Positions 17,515 through 26,699 of a stretch of 64,000 bases of DNA are shown here, one piece after another. The notes under the pieces are model-generated. The model was not told the origin of the DNA, did no database searches, and worked only from the letters and a program-made list of their open reading frames with translations. Source of the DNA: Acidobacteriota bacterium (GTDB lineage Bacteria > Acidobacteriota > Vicinamibacteria > Vicinamibacterales > UBA2999); NCBI GenBank assembly GCA_030697165.1, contig JAUYQQ010000015.1, positions 480,645-544,644 on the forward strand, given 5' to 3'. Numbering within the stretch: the first letter of the stretch is position 1; every line of letters begins with the position of its first letter. The position numbers and the translations under genes were made by a program.

Positions 17515-19455
17515 CTAACGGCGCGCCACGGTAAACGGACGCCCCACTCGCGCCACGATGGCGCCCACCGACAGCACCTCCGCGCGCGCCACGTGCGGCC
17601 CCGCTTGCAGCGAGGCTAGGGGCACCGTTGCGCGGGCGACGGCCCAGACGCCGTCCGCTCTTGTGAGCGTTGCCGGCACGGTAATCAGCTCCCGCTCGTT
17701 GGTGGCGCCCGTCACTACGATGCGCACCGCGTCGGGGAGCGTCACGCCGTGGTCGGCATGCAACTCGAGGTACGCCACGACGGCACCACCGCTGACGGCA
17801 TCGATCAGCGGGTCGAGCGGGTCCTGCGGCCGCGCCGGCACCCGCGCCAGCATCAAGTCGCTGACCCTGACGCCGCCGGTTGCGGCCAGCTGCGCGACAA
17901 ACGGACGGCCGACCGAGCCTTGCCGACCCAATGGGTCGATGGCGGCCACGCGCAGCGTGTAGTTGCCCGGCGGCACCACCGCGCTGAAGGCGTAGGCGCC
18001 GTTGCCGGCGTCGTGAACCGCGGTGGCGGCGATCACGCCGCCGGAGTCGATCAGGACGAAGCCCAGGCCGACCTGGGTGGCGGTGATGGCCTCGGCGCTC
18101 ACCACCACCCGCAGATCTTGCGACGCCGGTTCGGCATACGTGTAGGTCGCGACGCGCAATGGCAACTCGGTGGCCGGCGAAGCGGCCCTCAGCAACTGCA
18201 CGAGCGCGGTGTCACGAGACGGTGGCGCCGCCGGCAGGACGAAGGCCGGCCGCGCCCGTAGTTCGCCGCCGCCGCGGGCGAGCCTCACGCGGATGCGGTG
18301 GGAACGGCCGTCGCGTTCGGCCGCGAGCGGCTCGAACGCCAGCAGGTAGTAGCCGGACAACTCGCGCGCGATGCGCGCAAACGGGCGCGGATCGTCACCG
18401 ACCAGGCGGAACACCGCGCCCCGGGCCGCGCCGGCCACCCGCGCGAGCCCGTCGTTGCGCACCTGCAGGTCGCGCACGCTGGTCGGCGACACCCGGTCCT
18501 GCGCGGCTTCAAACACCGGCACCTCGAGGTGCAAGGCATAGATGGTGACGCGCGCGAGGTGGGCCTCGGCGGCCAGCCGGCCCAGGTCCACGCGCCGGGG
18601 GTCGGCCACCATCCCTTCCGACAACAAGACGATGGTCTTGGGGCCCGGAACGTCCTTCAGGCTGACCACCAGCGCCTCGAGGGCGCTGAGCGAAATCCGC
18701 GCCTGGATGTGGGCCTGCTGGGCCAACGCACGCGATTCCTGCTCCACCTGCTCGGGACACGCGTCGCGCGCGCCGGCCGCATCGTCGGCGGCCCGCGCCA
18801 GGTTGACGTATTCGGTGAGCGCGCGGCCGCATTCGCGGAGCACCGCGTCGGCGAGCCGGGTGCGGCTGCCCTCGGCAATCTCCACCGCCTCGCTCAGTCC
18901 GAGGTTGAACTGCATGAACACCGGGTCGGCCTCGCCCACCAGGGTGGCGAGCCGGCTGCGAATGGCCAGGCGGTCGCGGGTGAAGTCGATCGAGCCCAGG
19001 CGGGCCAGTCCGGTGACGCCAATCCGATCGCCGGGGTCCAGCGAGTCGATGAAACGCGAGGCGGCTTCGCGCGCGGGCCGGCCCTCGAGCCGGCGGATGT
19101 GGGCCTCGTCGACGGCGACCACCACGAGGCGTCCGGGATCCCCGTCCTGGTTGGAGCTGAAATGGGCCGCGGGCAGCAGGCTGGAGCGCGAATCGCGAGC
19201 GGCCTGCGACACAAACTGTGCAGAAACCACCCGCCTGGAGCGGCCATCGACCTCGAGCCTGAAATCGTCCGGGCCGAGCGATTCGAGAGGGGAGCCGTCC
19301 CGCCCCAGCACGGTGGCGTCCACCGTGACGAGATCCACGCCCGATCGGAAAGTCGGCCTGCCCTGAGCGGAGTAGAAGGGCTGCTGGGCCAATGTGCTGG
19401 CCAGCGAGACCAGCAATACGCCAGCGGTGACCAACGCCATTACAACCCTTGACAT
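17515..19455 (-). CDS. VWFA-related exported protein of acidobacterial type
   Basis: 646 residues. A signal peptide (about 1-23, ending ASTLAQQ) is followed by the strand FRSGVDLVTVDATVLGRDG and a degenerate VWA-like domain (about 45-350). Its central strands include VVVAVDEAHI, where the MIDAS is lost (DEAHI instead of DxSxS). LSGYYLLAFEP and RIRVRLARGGGELRARPAF are hallmarks of acidobacterial VWFA-related proteins. The C-terminal half is beta-rich. The role is unknown; exported location is clear. It diverges from the TonB receptor across 122 bases. Confidence 0.8.
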   Translation of the reverse strand: MSRVVMALVTAGVLLVSLASTLAQQPFYSAQGRPTFRSGVDLVTVDATVLGRDGSPLESLGPDDFRLEVDGRSRRVVSAQFVSQAARDSRSSLLPAAHFSSNQDGDPGRLVVVAVDEAHIRRLEGRPAREAASRFIDSLDPGDRIGVTGLARLGSIDFTRDRLAIRSRLATLVGEADPVFMQFNLGLSEAVEIAEGSRTRLADAVLRECGRALTEYVNLARAADDAAGARDACPEQVEQESRALAQQAHIQARISLSALEALVVSLKDVPGPKTIVLLSEGMVADPRRVDLGRLAAEAHLARVTIYALHLEVPVFEAAQDRVSPTSVRDLQVRNDGLARVAGAARGAVFRLVGDDPRPFARIARELSGYYLLAFEPLAAERDGRSHRIRVRLARGGGELRARPAFVLPAAPPSRDTALVQLLRAASPATELPLRVATYTYAEPASQDLRVVVSAEAITATQVGLGFVLIDSGGVIAATAVHDAGNGAYAFSAVVPPGNYTLRVAAIDPLGRQGSVGRPFVAQLAATGGVRVSDLMLARVPARPQDPLDPLIDAVSGGAVVAYLELHADHGVTLPDAVRIVVTGATNERELITVPATLTRADGVWAVARATVPLASLQAGPHVARAEVLSVGAIVARVGRPFTVARR

Positions 19456-19577
19456 ACGTGCCTCGCCGCGCCATTTTATGCGAGTTCAGATTGGTACCAA
19501 CGGCCGAATCCCGGATGCGATCACGCTGCACCTGGGGACGAGCGTGTGTTGTTGAGTGTTTGTTTTTGGAGGTGGTC

Positions 19578-22500
19578 GTGAAATTGCCCCGCCCGTCGTT
19601 GCGCGGTGGATTGACTGTCGCGGCTCTCGCCGTGCTGTTTCAACTTGTCGTAAGCCAGGCTGCCTGGGCACAGACCGGGACCGCGGCCCTCACCGGCGAC
19701 GTGCTCGATGCCCAGAAGCAGGTGTTGCCCGGAGCCACGGTCACCGTCACTAACATTGGAACCGGCGCGGCGCAGGTCACCGTCACCGACGAACGGGGCG
19801 GGTTCAGGTTTGGCAGTGTCCAGCCTGGTACCTATACGTTGAAGGTGGAACTGGGCGGATTCAAGACCGCCATCGTGGAACGTGTGGCGCTGCAGGTCGA
19901 CACGCTGTCGCGGCAGAGCATCACGCTCGAACTGGGCGGCATCACCGAGACCGTGAGCGTGGTATCGGAGGCCACCCGCCTGAACATTACCGACGCCAGT
20001 GTCGGCAACGTGATGTCGCGCGAGCAGATCCGCAGCCTGCCGGTCGAGGCGCAGAACGTCGTGCACCTGCTCAGCCTGCAGCCGGGCGCGGTCTTCATTC
20101 CGACCGCGAATCCGGCCACGGTGGATCCGCGCTACGGCTCGGTGGGCGGCGCGCGCGCCGACCAGCAAAGCGTGACCCTCGACGGCATCGACGTCAACGA
20201 CCCGCAGCTCGCCACCGCGTATACCTCGGCGATCCGCATGACCCAGGAAGCGCTCCAGGAATTCCGCGTCAGCACCTCGAACTACAACGCCGACATGGGC
20301 CGGTCGAGCGGCCCACAGGTGTCGCTCGTCACGCGCAGCGGCACCAACCAGTACGACGGCTCCGCCTACTGGACCGGGCGCCGCACGGCCACGTCGAGCA
20401 ACGAGTATTTCCTGAAGCTGTCGCAGCTGGCATCGGGGAAAGAGAGCCAGGCCCCCAAGCTGGACAAGGACATCTTCGGAGGATCTTTCGGCGGTCCCAT
20501 TCGCCGCAACCGCATCTTCTTCTTCGGCAACGTCGAGGCGCTGCGGGAGCAGAGTGAAGCGCCCGTACTCCGTAACGTGCCGTCCAATTCCATGCGCGAC
20601 GGCGTGCTCATGTATCGCTGCGCGGTCGCGGCGCTGTGCCCGGGCGGCACCGTGCGCGGCATGACCGGCAACCACACCGTGGAAGCCGGCTTTTATGGCA
20701 TGACCCCGGCCGAGATCGCGGCGATCGATCCGCTCGGCATCGGCCCAAGTGCCGCGGCCCTGGAATATTTCCGCAAGTACCCGGCGCCCAACGACCCCGG
20801 TCGCGACGGCCGCAACCTGATGGACTACCGCTTTGCCGCGCCGATCGAGAACGAGTTCCTCAACCTGATCAGCCGCGTGGACTACAAGGCCGCAGACAAC
20901 CACAGTTTCTTTGGCCGTTTCGGCAAGCAGGACGACACCATCAACACGGCGCCGCAGTTTGACGGCGGCGCGCCCTTGCGCCAGCGGCTGTTCAACAACT
21001 ACGGCGGCGCCGTTGGCTACGACTCGGTGCTGTCGCCGACGCTGACCAACAGCTTCCGCTACGGCTTTACGAAGATCGACGAGAACAACGCTGGCGTCAC
21101 CAAGAACAACTGGGTGCGGTTCCGGTTCATCTCACCCTACGAGGGCTTCGGCGACGGCTTTACGGACACGCGGCAGACGCCGACACAGAACCTGGTCAAC
21201 GACCTGTCCTGGTTCAAGGGCCGCCACACCATGAAAGTGGGCACCAACATCCGGTTCACGCGCGTGCCGAAGGAACGCTTTCAGTCGTCGTACCTGAGCG
21301 CCACGGTCAACCCGTCGTGGGTGGCCGGTGTCGGCCGCCGCAACATGCCGGGGAGTTCGTTCTGCACACTGCCGGGGTGCAGCATTCCCGCAGTCGCCAC
21401 CAACTTCCAGGGCGGCTACGCCGACGCGTGGCTCAACATCCTGGGCGTGCTCTCACAGTCGACCCAACGCGCCAACTACAACAAAGACGGCACGCCGCAG
21501 GCGCCGGGCAGCCCGGTGGCCAGGGAGATCGCCTCGGATGAATTCGAGTTCTACGTCCAGGATGCCTGGCAGATCCGATCGAATCTGACGCTGACGGCGG
21601 GCTTGCGCTACAGCGTCTACTCCCCGCCCTACGAGACCAACGGCCTGCAGGTCGCTCCGTCGATCAGCATGGGCGAGTGGTTCGACATCCGTGCCGCCAA
21701 CGCGCTCAAGGGCATTCCCTCGAACGCGAGCCAGCTGGTGACCTTTGACCTGGCCGGGCCCAAGAACGGCAAGAAGGGCTTCTACGACTGGGACAAGAAC
21801 AACATCGCGCCGCGGGTGGCCCTGGCCTGGACCCCCAGCGAGCGCCTCGTCATCCGTGGCGGCTACTCCAAGGTGTTCGACCGCGTCGGCGTCGGCCTGG
21901 CGACCAACTTCGATGAAGGCTTCGCCTACGGCATGTCCACCACGATCAGCAGCCCCTTCGGCCTCGCCTACGAGACCAACCCGGCGGCGCGCTTCCGCGG
22001 CATCGACCAGATGCCGTCGACCATGCCGGCCGCTCCGGCCGGCGGCTTCCCGCAAACGCCGCCGATTCGCGCCGGTGTGATCACGACCAGCATCGACGAC
22101 ACGCTGGTAACCCCGTCGGCCCACATGGGCAGCGCGACCATCGGCTTCGACCTCGGCCGCAACTACACGGTCGAGGCGGGCTATGTCGGCCGCTTCGGCC
22201 GCGACCTGCTGGTGCGCCGCGACCTGGCCATGCCGCTCAATCTGGTGGACCCGGCGTCGGGCAGCGACTACTTCACCGCGGCGCAGCAGATTATTCGGGC
22301 GGCGCAGTCGGCCGGCATCACCGGGAGTTCGCCGGCCGCGGCATACGCGGGCCTGCCCGCGGTCGCCTACTGGCAGAACATCTTCCCGGCGGCCGCCGGC
22401 GGCGGCCTCACCGCCACGCAGGCTATCACCCGGGCCTTCATGCAAAACGGTCCCGACTGGATTACCGCGCTGTACGACATGGACACGTCGTGCAGCCCGG

Positions 22501-23384
22501 CCTGCAGCAAGTTCGGGCCGTACGCGTACTTTGCCGAGCAGTACGACTCGCTGGCGGCGATTAGCTCCATCGGCCGGTCCAACTACAACGGCCTCAACCT
22601 GACGCTGCGGCGCCGCTACGCCGACGGTGTGCAGTTCGACATCAATTACACGCTGTCGAAGTCCGAAGACATGGGTTCGCAGGTCGAGCGCGGCAGCGCG
22701 TTCGGCAACTTCAGCAACGGCGGCAACTCGGGGTTCCTGGTCAACTCGTTCGATCCGGAGCTGAACTACGGGACCTCCGACTTCGACGTGCGCCACCAGG
22801 TCAACGCCAACTGGCTCGCCGAGCTGCCGTTCGGCCAGGGCAAGCGCTTCGGCGGCGGGGTCAGCAACGTCGTCAACCAGTTCATCGGCGACTGGTCGAT
22901 CGCCGGCCTCGTGCGCTGGACCAGCGGCTTCCCGTTTAACGTCGCCAACTGCCGCTCGTGCTGGGCCACCAACTGGAACCTGCAGGGCAACGCCATGCTG
23001 GTCGATCCCTCCAAGCTGCCCGAGACCGGGACGACCAAGAACAAGGTCGACAACCGCCCCAGCCCGTTTGTCGATCCACAGGGCGCCATCGCCATGTTCC
23101 GCCGTGCGCTGCCTGGTGAAGTCGGCCTGCGCAACTTGTTCCGTGGCGACGGCTACTTCAACGTCGACCTGAGCCTCAGCAAGGCGTTCTCGGTCGGCAT
23201 CGCCGACCATCGCCTGCGCTTCCGGTGGGACGTGTTCAACGCCACCAACACGCCGAAGTTCGATGTTGGCAACCTGACCAACACGCCCGACATCTCGGGC
23301 TTTGGCCGCTACAACGGCACGCTCGCCACCTGCGACGCGCAGGCGGGGCGCTGCATGCAGTTCGCGCTTCGCTACGAATTCTAG
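19578..23384 (+). CDS. TonB-dependent receptor with carboxypeptidase-regulatory N-terminal domain (Oar-like)
   Basis: About 1268 residues: a signal peptide (to QAAWAQ), then a carboxypeptidase-regulatory-like domain (GTAALTGDVLDAQKQVLPGA to about residue 105). A TonB plug follows (SVGNVMSREQIRSLPVEAQN, VTLDGIDVNDPQ), then a large outer-membrane beta barrel ending in FALRYEF with a terminal aromatic residue. This Oar-like form is abundant in acidobacteria and imports or binds large substrates with energy from TonB. The GTG at 19578 has GGAGG eight bases before it, and the signal peptide follows at once. Substrate unknown. Confidence 0.92.
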   Translation: MKLPRPSLRGGLTVAALAVLFQLVVSQAAWAQTGTAALTGDVLDAQKQVLPGATVTVTNIGTGAAQVTVTDERGGFRFGSVQPGTYTLKVELGGFKTAIVERVALQVDTLSRQSITLELGGITETVSVVSEATRLNITDASVGNVMSREQIRSLPVEAQNVVHLLSLQPGAVFIPTANPATVDPRYGSVGGARADQQSVTLDGIDVNDPQLATAYTSAIRMTQEALQEFRVSTSNYNADMGRSSGPQVSLVTRSGTNQYDGSAYWTGRRTATSSNEYFLKLSQLASGKESQAPKLDKDIFGGSFGGPIRRNRIFFFGNVEALREQSEAPVLRNVPSNSMRDGVLMYRCAVAALCPGGTVRGMTGNHTVEAGFYGMTPAEIAAIDPLGIGPSAAALEYFRKYPAPNDPGRDGRNLMDYRFAAPIENEFLNLISRVDYKAADNHSFFGRFGKQDDTINTAPQFDGGAPLRQRLFNNYGGAVGYDSVLSPTLTNSFRYGFTKIDENNAGVTKNNWVRFRFISPYEGFGDGFTDTRQTPTQNLVNDLSWFKGRHTMKVGTNIRFTRVPKERFQSSYLSATVNPSWVAGVGRRNMPGSSFCTLPGCSIPAVATNFQGGYADAWLNILGVLSQSTQRANYNKDGTPQAPGSPVAREIASDEFEFYVQDAWQIRSNLTLTAGLRYSVYSPPYETNGLQVAPSISMGEWFDIRAANALKGIPSNASQLVTFDLAGPKNGKKGFYDWDKNNIAPRVALAWTPSERLVIRGGYSKVFDRVGVGLATNFDEGFAYGMSTTISSPFGLAYETNPAARFRGIDQMPSTMPAAPAGGFPQTPPIRAGVITTSIDDTLVTPSAHMGSATIGFDLGRNYTVEAGYVGRFGRDLLVRRDLAMPLNLVDPASGSDYFTAAQQIIRAAQSAGITGSSPAAAYAGLPAVAYWQNIFPAAAGGGLTATQAITRAFMQNGPDWITALYDMDTSCSPACSKFGPYAYFAEQYDSLAAISSIGRSNYNGLNLTLRRRYADGVQFDINYTLSKSEDMGSQVERGSAFGNFSNGGNSGFLVNSFDPELNYGTSDFDVRHQVNANWLAELPFGQGKRFGGGVSNVVNQFIGDWSIAGLVRWTSGFPFNVANCRSCWATNWNLQGNAMLVDPSKLPETGTTKNKVDNRPSPFVDPQGAIAMFRRALPGEVGLRNLFRGDGYFNVDLSLSKAFSVGIADHRLRFRWDVFNATNTPKFDVGNLTNTPDISGFGRYNGTLATCDAQAGRCMQFALRYEF

Positions 23385-23387
23385 TCA

Positions 23388-23479
23388 GGGATCAGGGATC
23401 AGGGATCAGGGATCGGGGATCAGGGATCAGGGATCAGGGATCAGGGATCGGGGATCGGGGATCGGGGATCAGGGGATCA
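23388..23479. repeat. Tandem heptamer repeat, thirteen units of GGGATC(A/G)
   Basis: Nearly perfect 7-bp units; the last has an extra G. They begin three bases after the TonB receptor stop and end 22 bases before the stop of the convergent D-aminoacylase gene. GGGATCG variants occur in units 4, 9, 10 and 11. Confidence 0.9.
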
Positions 23480-23500
23480 GGGGCAACCCTGGTCCCCGTC

Positions 23501-24988
23501 CTATTTGCGAATCAGGACGTGCCCTGGCCGCATGCCGGTGGCGCGCTCCGCACTCCACACCGGCACGCCGTTCACCCACACCGTATGAATCCCGCGCGCG
23601 AGCAGGCGCGGGCTTTCGAAGGTCGACTGGTCCAGCACCGTGGCCGGATCGAACAACACCAGGTCGGCCTTCATTCCCACCGCAATCGCACCGCGATCCT
23701 TCAGGCCCAGCCGCGCCGCCGGCATCGCCGTCATCTTGCGGACGGCGTCGGGCAGCGTCAGCCACTGCTCGTCGCGGACAAAACGTCCGAGCACGCGCGG
23801 AAACGTGCCGGCGCCCCGCGGGTGGTTGTTGGCCACGCCGCCGTCGCTCGCGACCATCGCCCACGGCTGCTTCAGGAACGTCTGCATGTCGGCGGCGATC
23901 ATCGTGTGGCCGATCATCCCGGCGCCTTCGTCCGTGACGATGCGGATGTAGAGATCCACCTCGCTCACCTCTTCGGCGCGGGCAATTTCGTCGAGCCGCC
24001 GGCCGACGTATTGCGGAAACATCGGCAGGCGCGTGATCTGCACGTTGCGGCCGCCGCCGATGTCGTCGAGCGCTTCTTTCACGCTCGCCGGGTCGGTCCA
24101 CTGCCGGTTCGGCACGAGCACCTTGATGTTGGAGCTCCAGGCCAGGTAGGGATAGACGTCGGCGGTCACGTCAACGCCCCGCTTGCGTGCCGCCTCGACG
24201 AGCGCCACCACTTCCGGCGCCTTGTTCCAAACGTCAACGGTGCCCAACTTGAGGTGCGTGAGCTGCACCGGCAGCTTCGCCTTTTCGCCAATCGCAATGG
24301 CTTCGCGAATGGCCTCGAGCGAGCGGTCAGCCTCGTCGCGGATGTGTGAGATGTAGAAACCGCCATGCCGAGCGGCCACCCGCGCCAGCGACACGACCTC
24401 CTCGGTCGAAGCGTAGCTCCCAACTTCGTACTCGAGGCCGGATGACAGTCCCATGGCGCCGTCGCGCATCTCCTGGTCGAGCAGCGCTTCCATCTGCGCG
24501 ACCTCGGCCAGGGTGGCGGTCCGCCGGAAGTCGTCGCCCATCACCCGCCGGCGAATCGTGGCGTGGCCGGCCAGCACGGCGACGTTGATCGCCGCCGGGT
24601 TGGTCCGGCGCTTCTCCAGGTACTCGCGAATCGGAAACGGCGAACTGCCGTCCTGGCCGACGAGGGCCGTGGTGATGCCCTGCGACACCTGGGTGACGGC
24701 GTCGGGCTCCGTGTCGAGGCCCTCGGTGGAATGGTTGTGGGCATCGATGAAGCCGGGCGCGAGCACCAGGCCGGTGCCGTCGATGACGCGATCGCCGTCG
24801 CGCGGCCGAAGGTCCCCCACCTCGGTGATCACGCCGCCCACCGCGCGCACGTTCACCCGCCGCAGCGGGCCGCCACTGCCATCGGCGACCTGGGCCCCGG
24901 TGATCGTCAGGGCCTCGCCTTGGGCCGCCGGTGCGGCCGGCACCTGGAGCGCCAGGATCAGCGCGCCGGTCAGGACGGCGTACTTCAC
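23501..24988 (-). CDS. D-aminoacylase / N-acyl-D-amino-acid deacylase family amidohydrolase
   Basis: 495 residues with a signal peptide (MKYAVLTGALILALQVPAA). Amidohydrolase features are VLAPGFIDAHNHSTEGL (metal HxH), GITTALVGQDGSS, MGLSSGLEYEVGSYA with the family Cys position changed, GGFYISHIRDEAD, LPVQLTHLKLG and MIGHTMIAAD. C-terminal ADLVLFDPATV and HVLIRK close the small beta domain. It hydrolyses N-acyl-D-amino acids or related N-acyl compounds. The start overlaps the stop of the paralogous gene upstream (ATGA). The pair shares about the same length and order of motifs. Confidence 0.85.
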   Translation of the reverse strand: MKYAVLTGALILALQVPAAPAAQGEALTITGAQVADGSGGPLRRVNVRAVGGVITEVGDLRPRDGDRVIDGTGLVLAPGFIDAHNHSTEGLDTEPDAVTQVSQGITTALVGQDGSSPFPIREYLEKRRTNPAAINVAVLAGHATIRRRVMGDDFRRTATLAEVAQMEALLDQEMRDGAMGLSSGLEYEVGSYASTEEVVSLARVAARHGGFYISHIRDEADRSLEAIREAIAIGEKAKLPVQLTHLKLGTVDVWNKAPEVVALVEAARKRGVDVTADVYPYLAWSSNIKVLVPNRQWTDPASVKEALDDIGGGRNVQITRLPMFPQYVGRRLDEIARAEEVSEVDLYIRIVTDEGAGMIGHTMIAADMQTFLKQPWAMVASDGGVANNHPRGAGTFPRVLGRFVRDEQWLTLPDAVRKMTAMPAARLGLKDRGAIAVGMKADLVLFDPATVLDQSTFESPRLLARGIHTVWVNGVPVWSAERATGMRPGHVLIRK

Positions 24989-26574
24989 TGGCGCGCCCGC
25001 ATCGACGGCCCGTAAAGCACGCGTCCGGGCCGCGCGGTCGTCATCTTCCCGCCCTCGAAAGCAACCTCGCCGTTGACGATGACGAGGCTGAAGCCTTCCG
25101 CATAGCTATGCGGCTTCTCAAACGTGGCGGTGTCGCGCACGGTGGCCGGGTCGAACACGGCAATGTCGGCTTTCAGTCCCTGCCGCAGCACGCCGCGATC
25201 GCTCAACCCGAGCCGCTGCGCCGGAAACGCCGACATTTTCTGGATCGCAGTCTCGAGCGGCAGCAGCTTCTTGTCGCGCACGTACAAGCCGAGGACACGG
25301 GCGAACGTGCCGTAGCTGCGCGGGTGCGGCACATTGCGGCCAAACACCGGCACCTCGCCATCGGAGCCGACCATGGTGGCCGGGTGAACCAGAATGCGCT
25401 GCAGGTCTTCCTCACCGATGGCGTGAAAGATGCCGCCGCAGCCGCCCTGCTCCACAATCCACATCGCGGTCTCGGCCGCGTTCTCGAGCGTCACCGCCAG
25501 GCCGCGGCCCTGGGTGATCTGCGCCAGGTTCTGGCCGGCGAGCTTCGGGTCGAACTGGCAGGCCGACACCGACACGTTCTTCGGGTCGCCGCCGCCGCGT
25601 TCGTCGCGAATGATGGCCGTGCTCTCGGCCTTGATCTTGGCCCGCGTCGCCGGATCTTTCAGGCGCTTGAGCGTCGATTCGCGGCCGCCCTCCTGGGCCC
25701 ACGCCGGCAGCAAGGCGGCGCCGATGCTGGTGGCCGACGCGGTATAGGGATACTGGTCGATGGTCGCGTCCACGCCACGGGCGCGGGCTTCGTCCACCAT
25801 GCGCAGTGTTTCGACCGAGCCGCCCCAGTATTTCTTGCCCACCACCTTGTGATGGGTAATCTGCGTGGGCAGGCCACCCTTCTCGCCGATGGCGATGGTT
25901 TCGCGAACGCTGTCGGTCAGGCCCCGCGCCTCGTCGCGCATGTGCGAAATGTAGATGCCGCCCATGCGCCCGGCTACCCGGGCCAGTTCGATCACCTCTT
26001 CGGTCGGGGTGAAGTTGCCGGGCACGTAGAACAGCCCGGAACTGAGGCCGAGCGCGCCGTCCTCCATGCCCTGGGTCACGATCGCGCGCATCTGGTCGAG
26101 CTCGGCGCGCGTCGCCGGCCGATCGACCTCGCCCATCACCTCGCTGCGCACCGTTCCCTGGCCGATGAACATCGCGAAGTTGGGTGTGATGCGCGTGGCC
26201 TGGACCTTGGCCAGGAACGCCGCGATCGGCAGCGGCGAACTGCCATCCGGCCCCTCAATCAGCGTCGTCACCCCCTGGCGCACGTAGTTGTCGGCGGTAG
26301 GCACCTCGAAGATCCCGCGGCGCGCGTGCGTATGGATGTCGATGAAACCCGGGGCCACCACCAGGCCCTTGAGGTCGATGACGCGGCCGGCCGGTTCGGT
26401 GATGGCGGGCGCAATGCGGACAATCGTGTCGCCCTTGATGGCGAGGTCGGCCTTGTACCACGGGCTGGCGGTGCCATCGATGATGCGGCCGTTCTGCAAC
26501 ACCAGGTCGTAGGCCGGCGCCTGGCCGGACGTGAGGACGGGAATGAGCAGCAGGAGCGGCAGAAGTCGGCGCAT
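24985..26574 (-). CDS. D-aminoacylase family amidohydrolase (second copy)
   Basis: About 529 residues with a signal peptide (MRRLLPLLLLIPVLTSG). Motifs are VVAPGFIDIHTHARRG (HxH), GVTTLIEGPDGSS, LGLSSGLFYVPGNFTPTEEV, GGIYISHMRDEARGL, LPTQITHHKVVG and VATIDQYPYTAS-like metal-site strands. The C-terminal KADIAVFDPATV repeats that of its downstream paralogue. It is somewhat longer than its neighbour because of a middle insertion (about 270-330). The ATG at 26574 is preferred over one six codons upstream because it starts the signal peptide. The two probably form a periplasmic D-acylamino-acid degradation pair. Confidence 0.85.
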   Translation of the reverse strand: MRRLLPLLLLIPVLTSGQAPAYDLVLQNGRIIDGTASPWYKADLAIKGDTIVRIAPAITEPAGRVIDLKGLVVAPGFIDIHTHARRGIFEVPTADNYVRQGVTTLIEGPDGSSPLPIAAFLAKVQATRITPNFAMFIGQGTVRSEVMGEVDRPATRAELDQMRAIVTQGMEDGALGLSSGLFYVPGNFTPTEEVIELARVAGRMGGIYISHMRDEARGLTDSVRETIAIGEKGGLPTQITHHKVVGKKYWGGSVETLRMVDEARARGVDATIDQYPYTASATSIGAALLPAWAQEGGRESTLKRLKDPATRAKIKAESTAIIRDERGGGDPKNVSVSACQFDPKLAGQNLAQITQGRGLAVTLENAAETAMWIVEQGGCGGIFHAIGEEDLQRILVHPATMVGSDGEVPVFGRNVPHPRSYGTFARVLGLYVRDKKLLPLETAIQKMSAFPAQRLGLSDRGVLRQGLKADIAVFDPATVRDTATFEKPHSYAEGFSLVIVNGEVAFEGGKMTTARPGRVLYGPSMRARQ

Positions 26575-26636
26575 GGCGCGACTATAGCGCACCCGCGCCT
26601 GTGGCGAAACGGCGCGGCGCAGGCGACGCTGGGCTC

Positions 26637-26669
26637 AAAAAAAGAAGGCCGCGGGGCGCCCCGCGGCCT
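26637..26669 (-). terminator. Rho-independent terminator of lpxC
   Basis: Read on the minus strand: a perfect 12-bp inverted repeat, AGGCCGCGGGGC then GCCCCGCGGCCT, followed by TCTTTTTTT. It begins about 30 bases after the lpxC stop. This is the clearest intrinsic terminator in the window. Confidence 0.9.
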
Positions 26670-26699
26670 AATGCGTTCACGTTGGAGGTTGAGCGAGAA

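Noticed and set aside
23388-23479. Heptamer array considered as an attachment site or CRISPR
   Set aside because: No integrase, no spacer structure; a simple tandem repeat.
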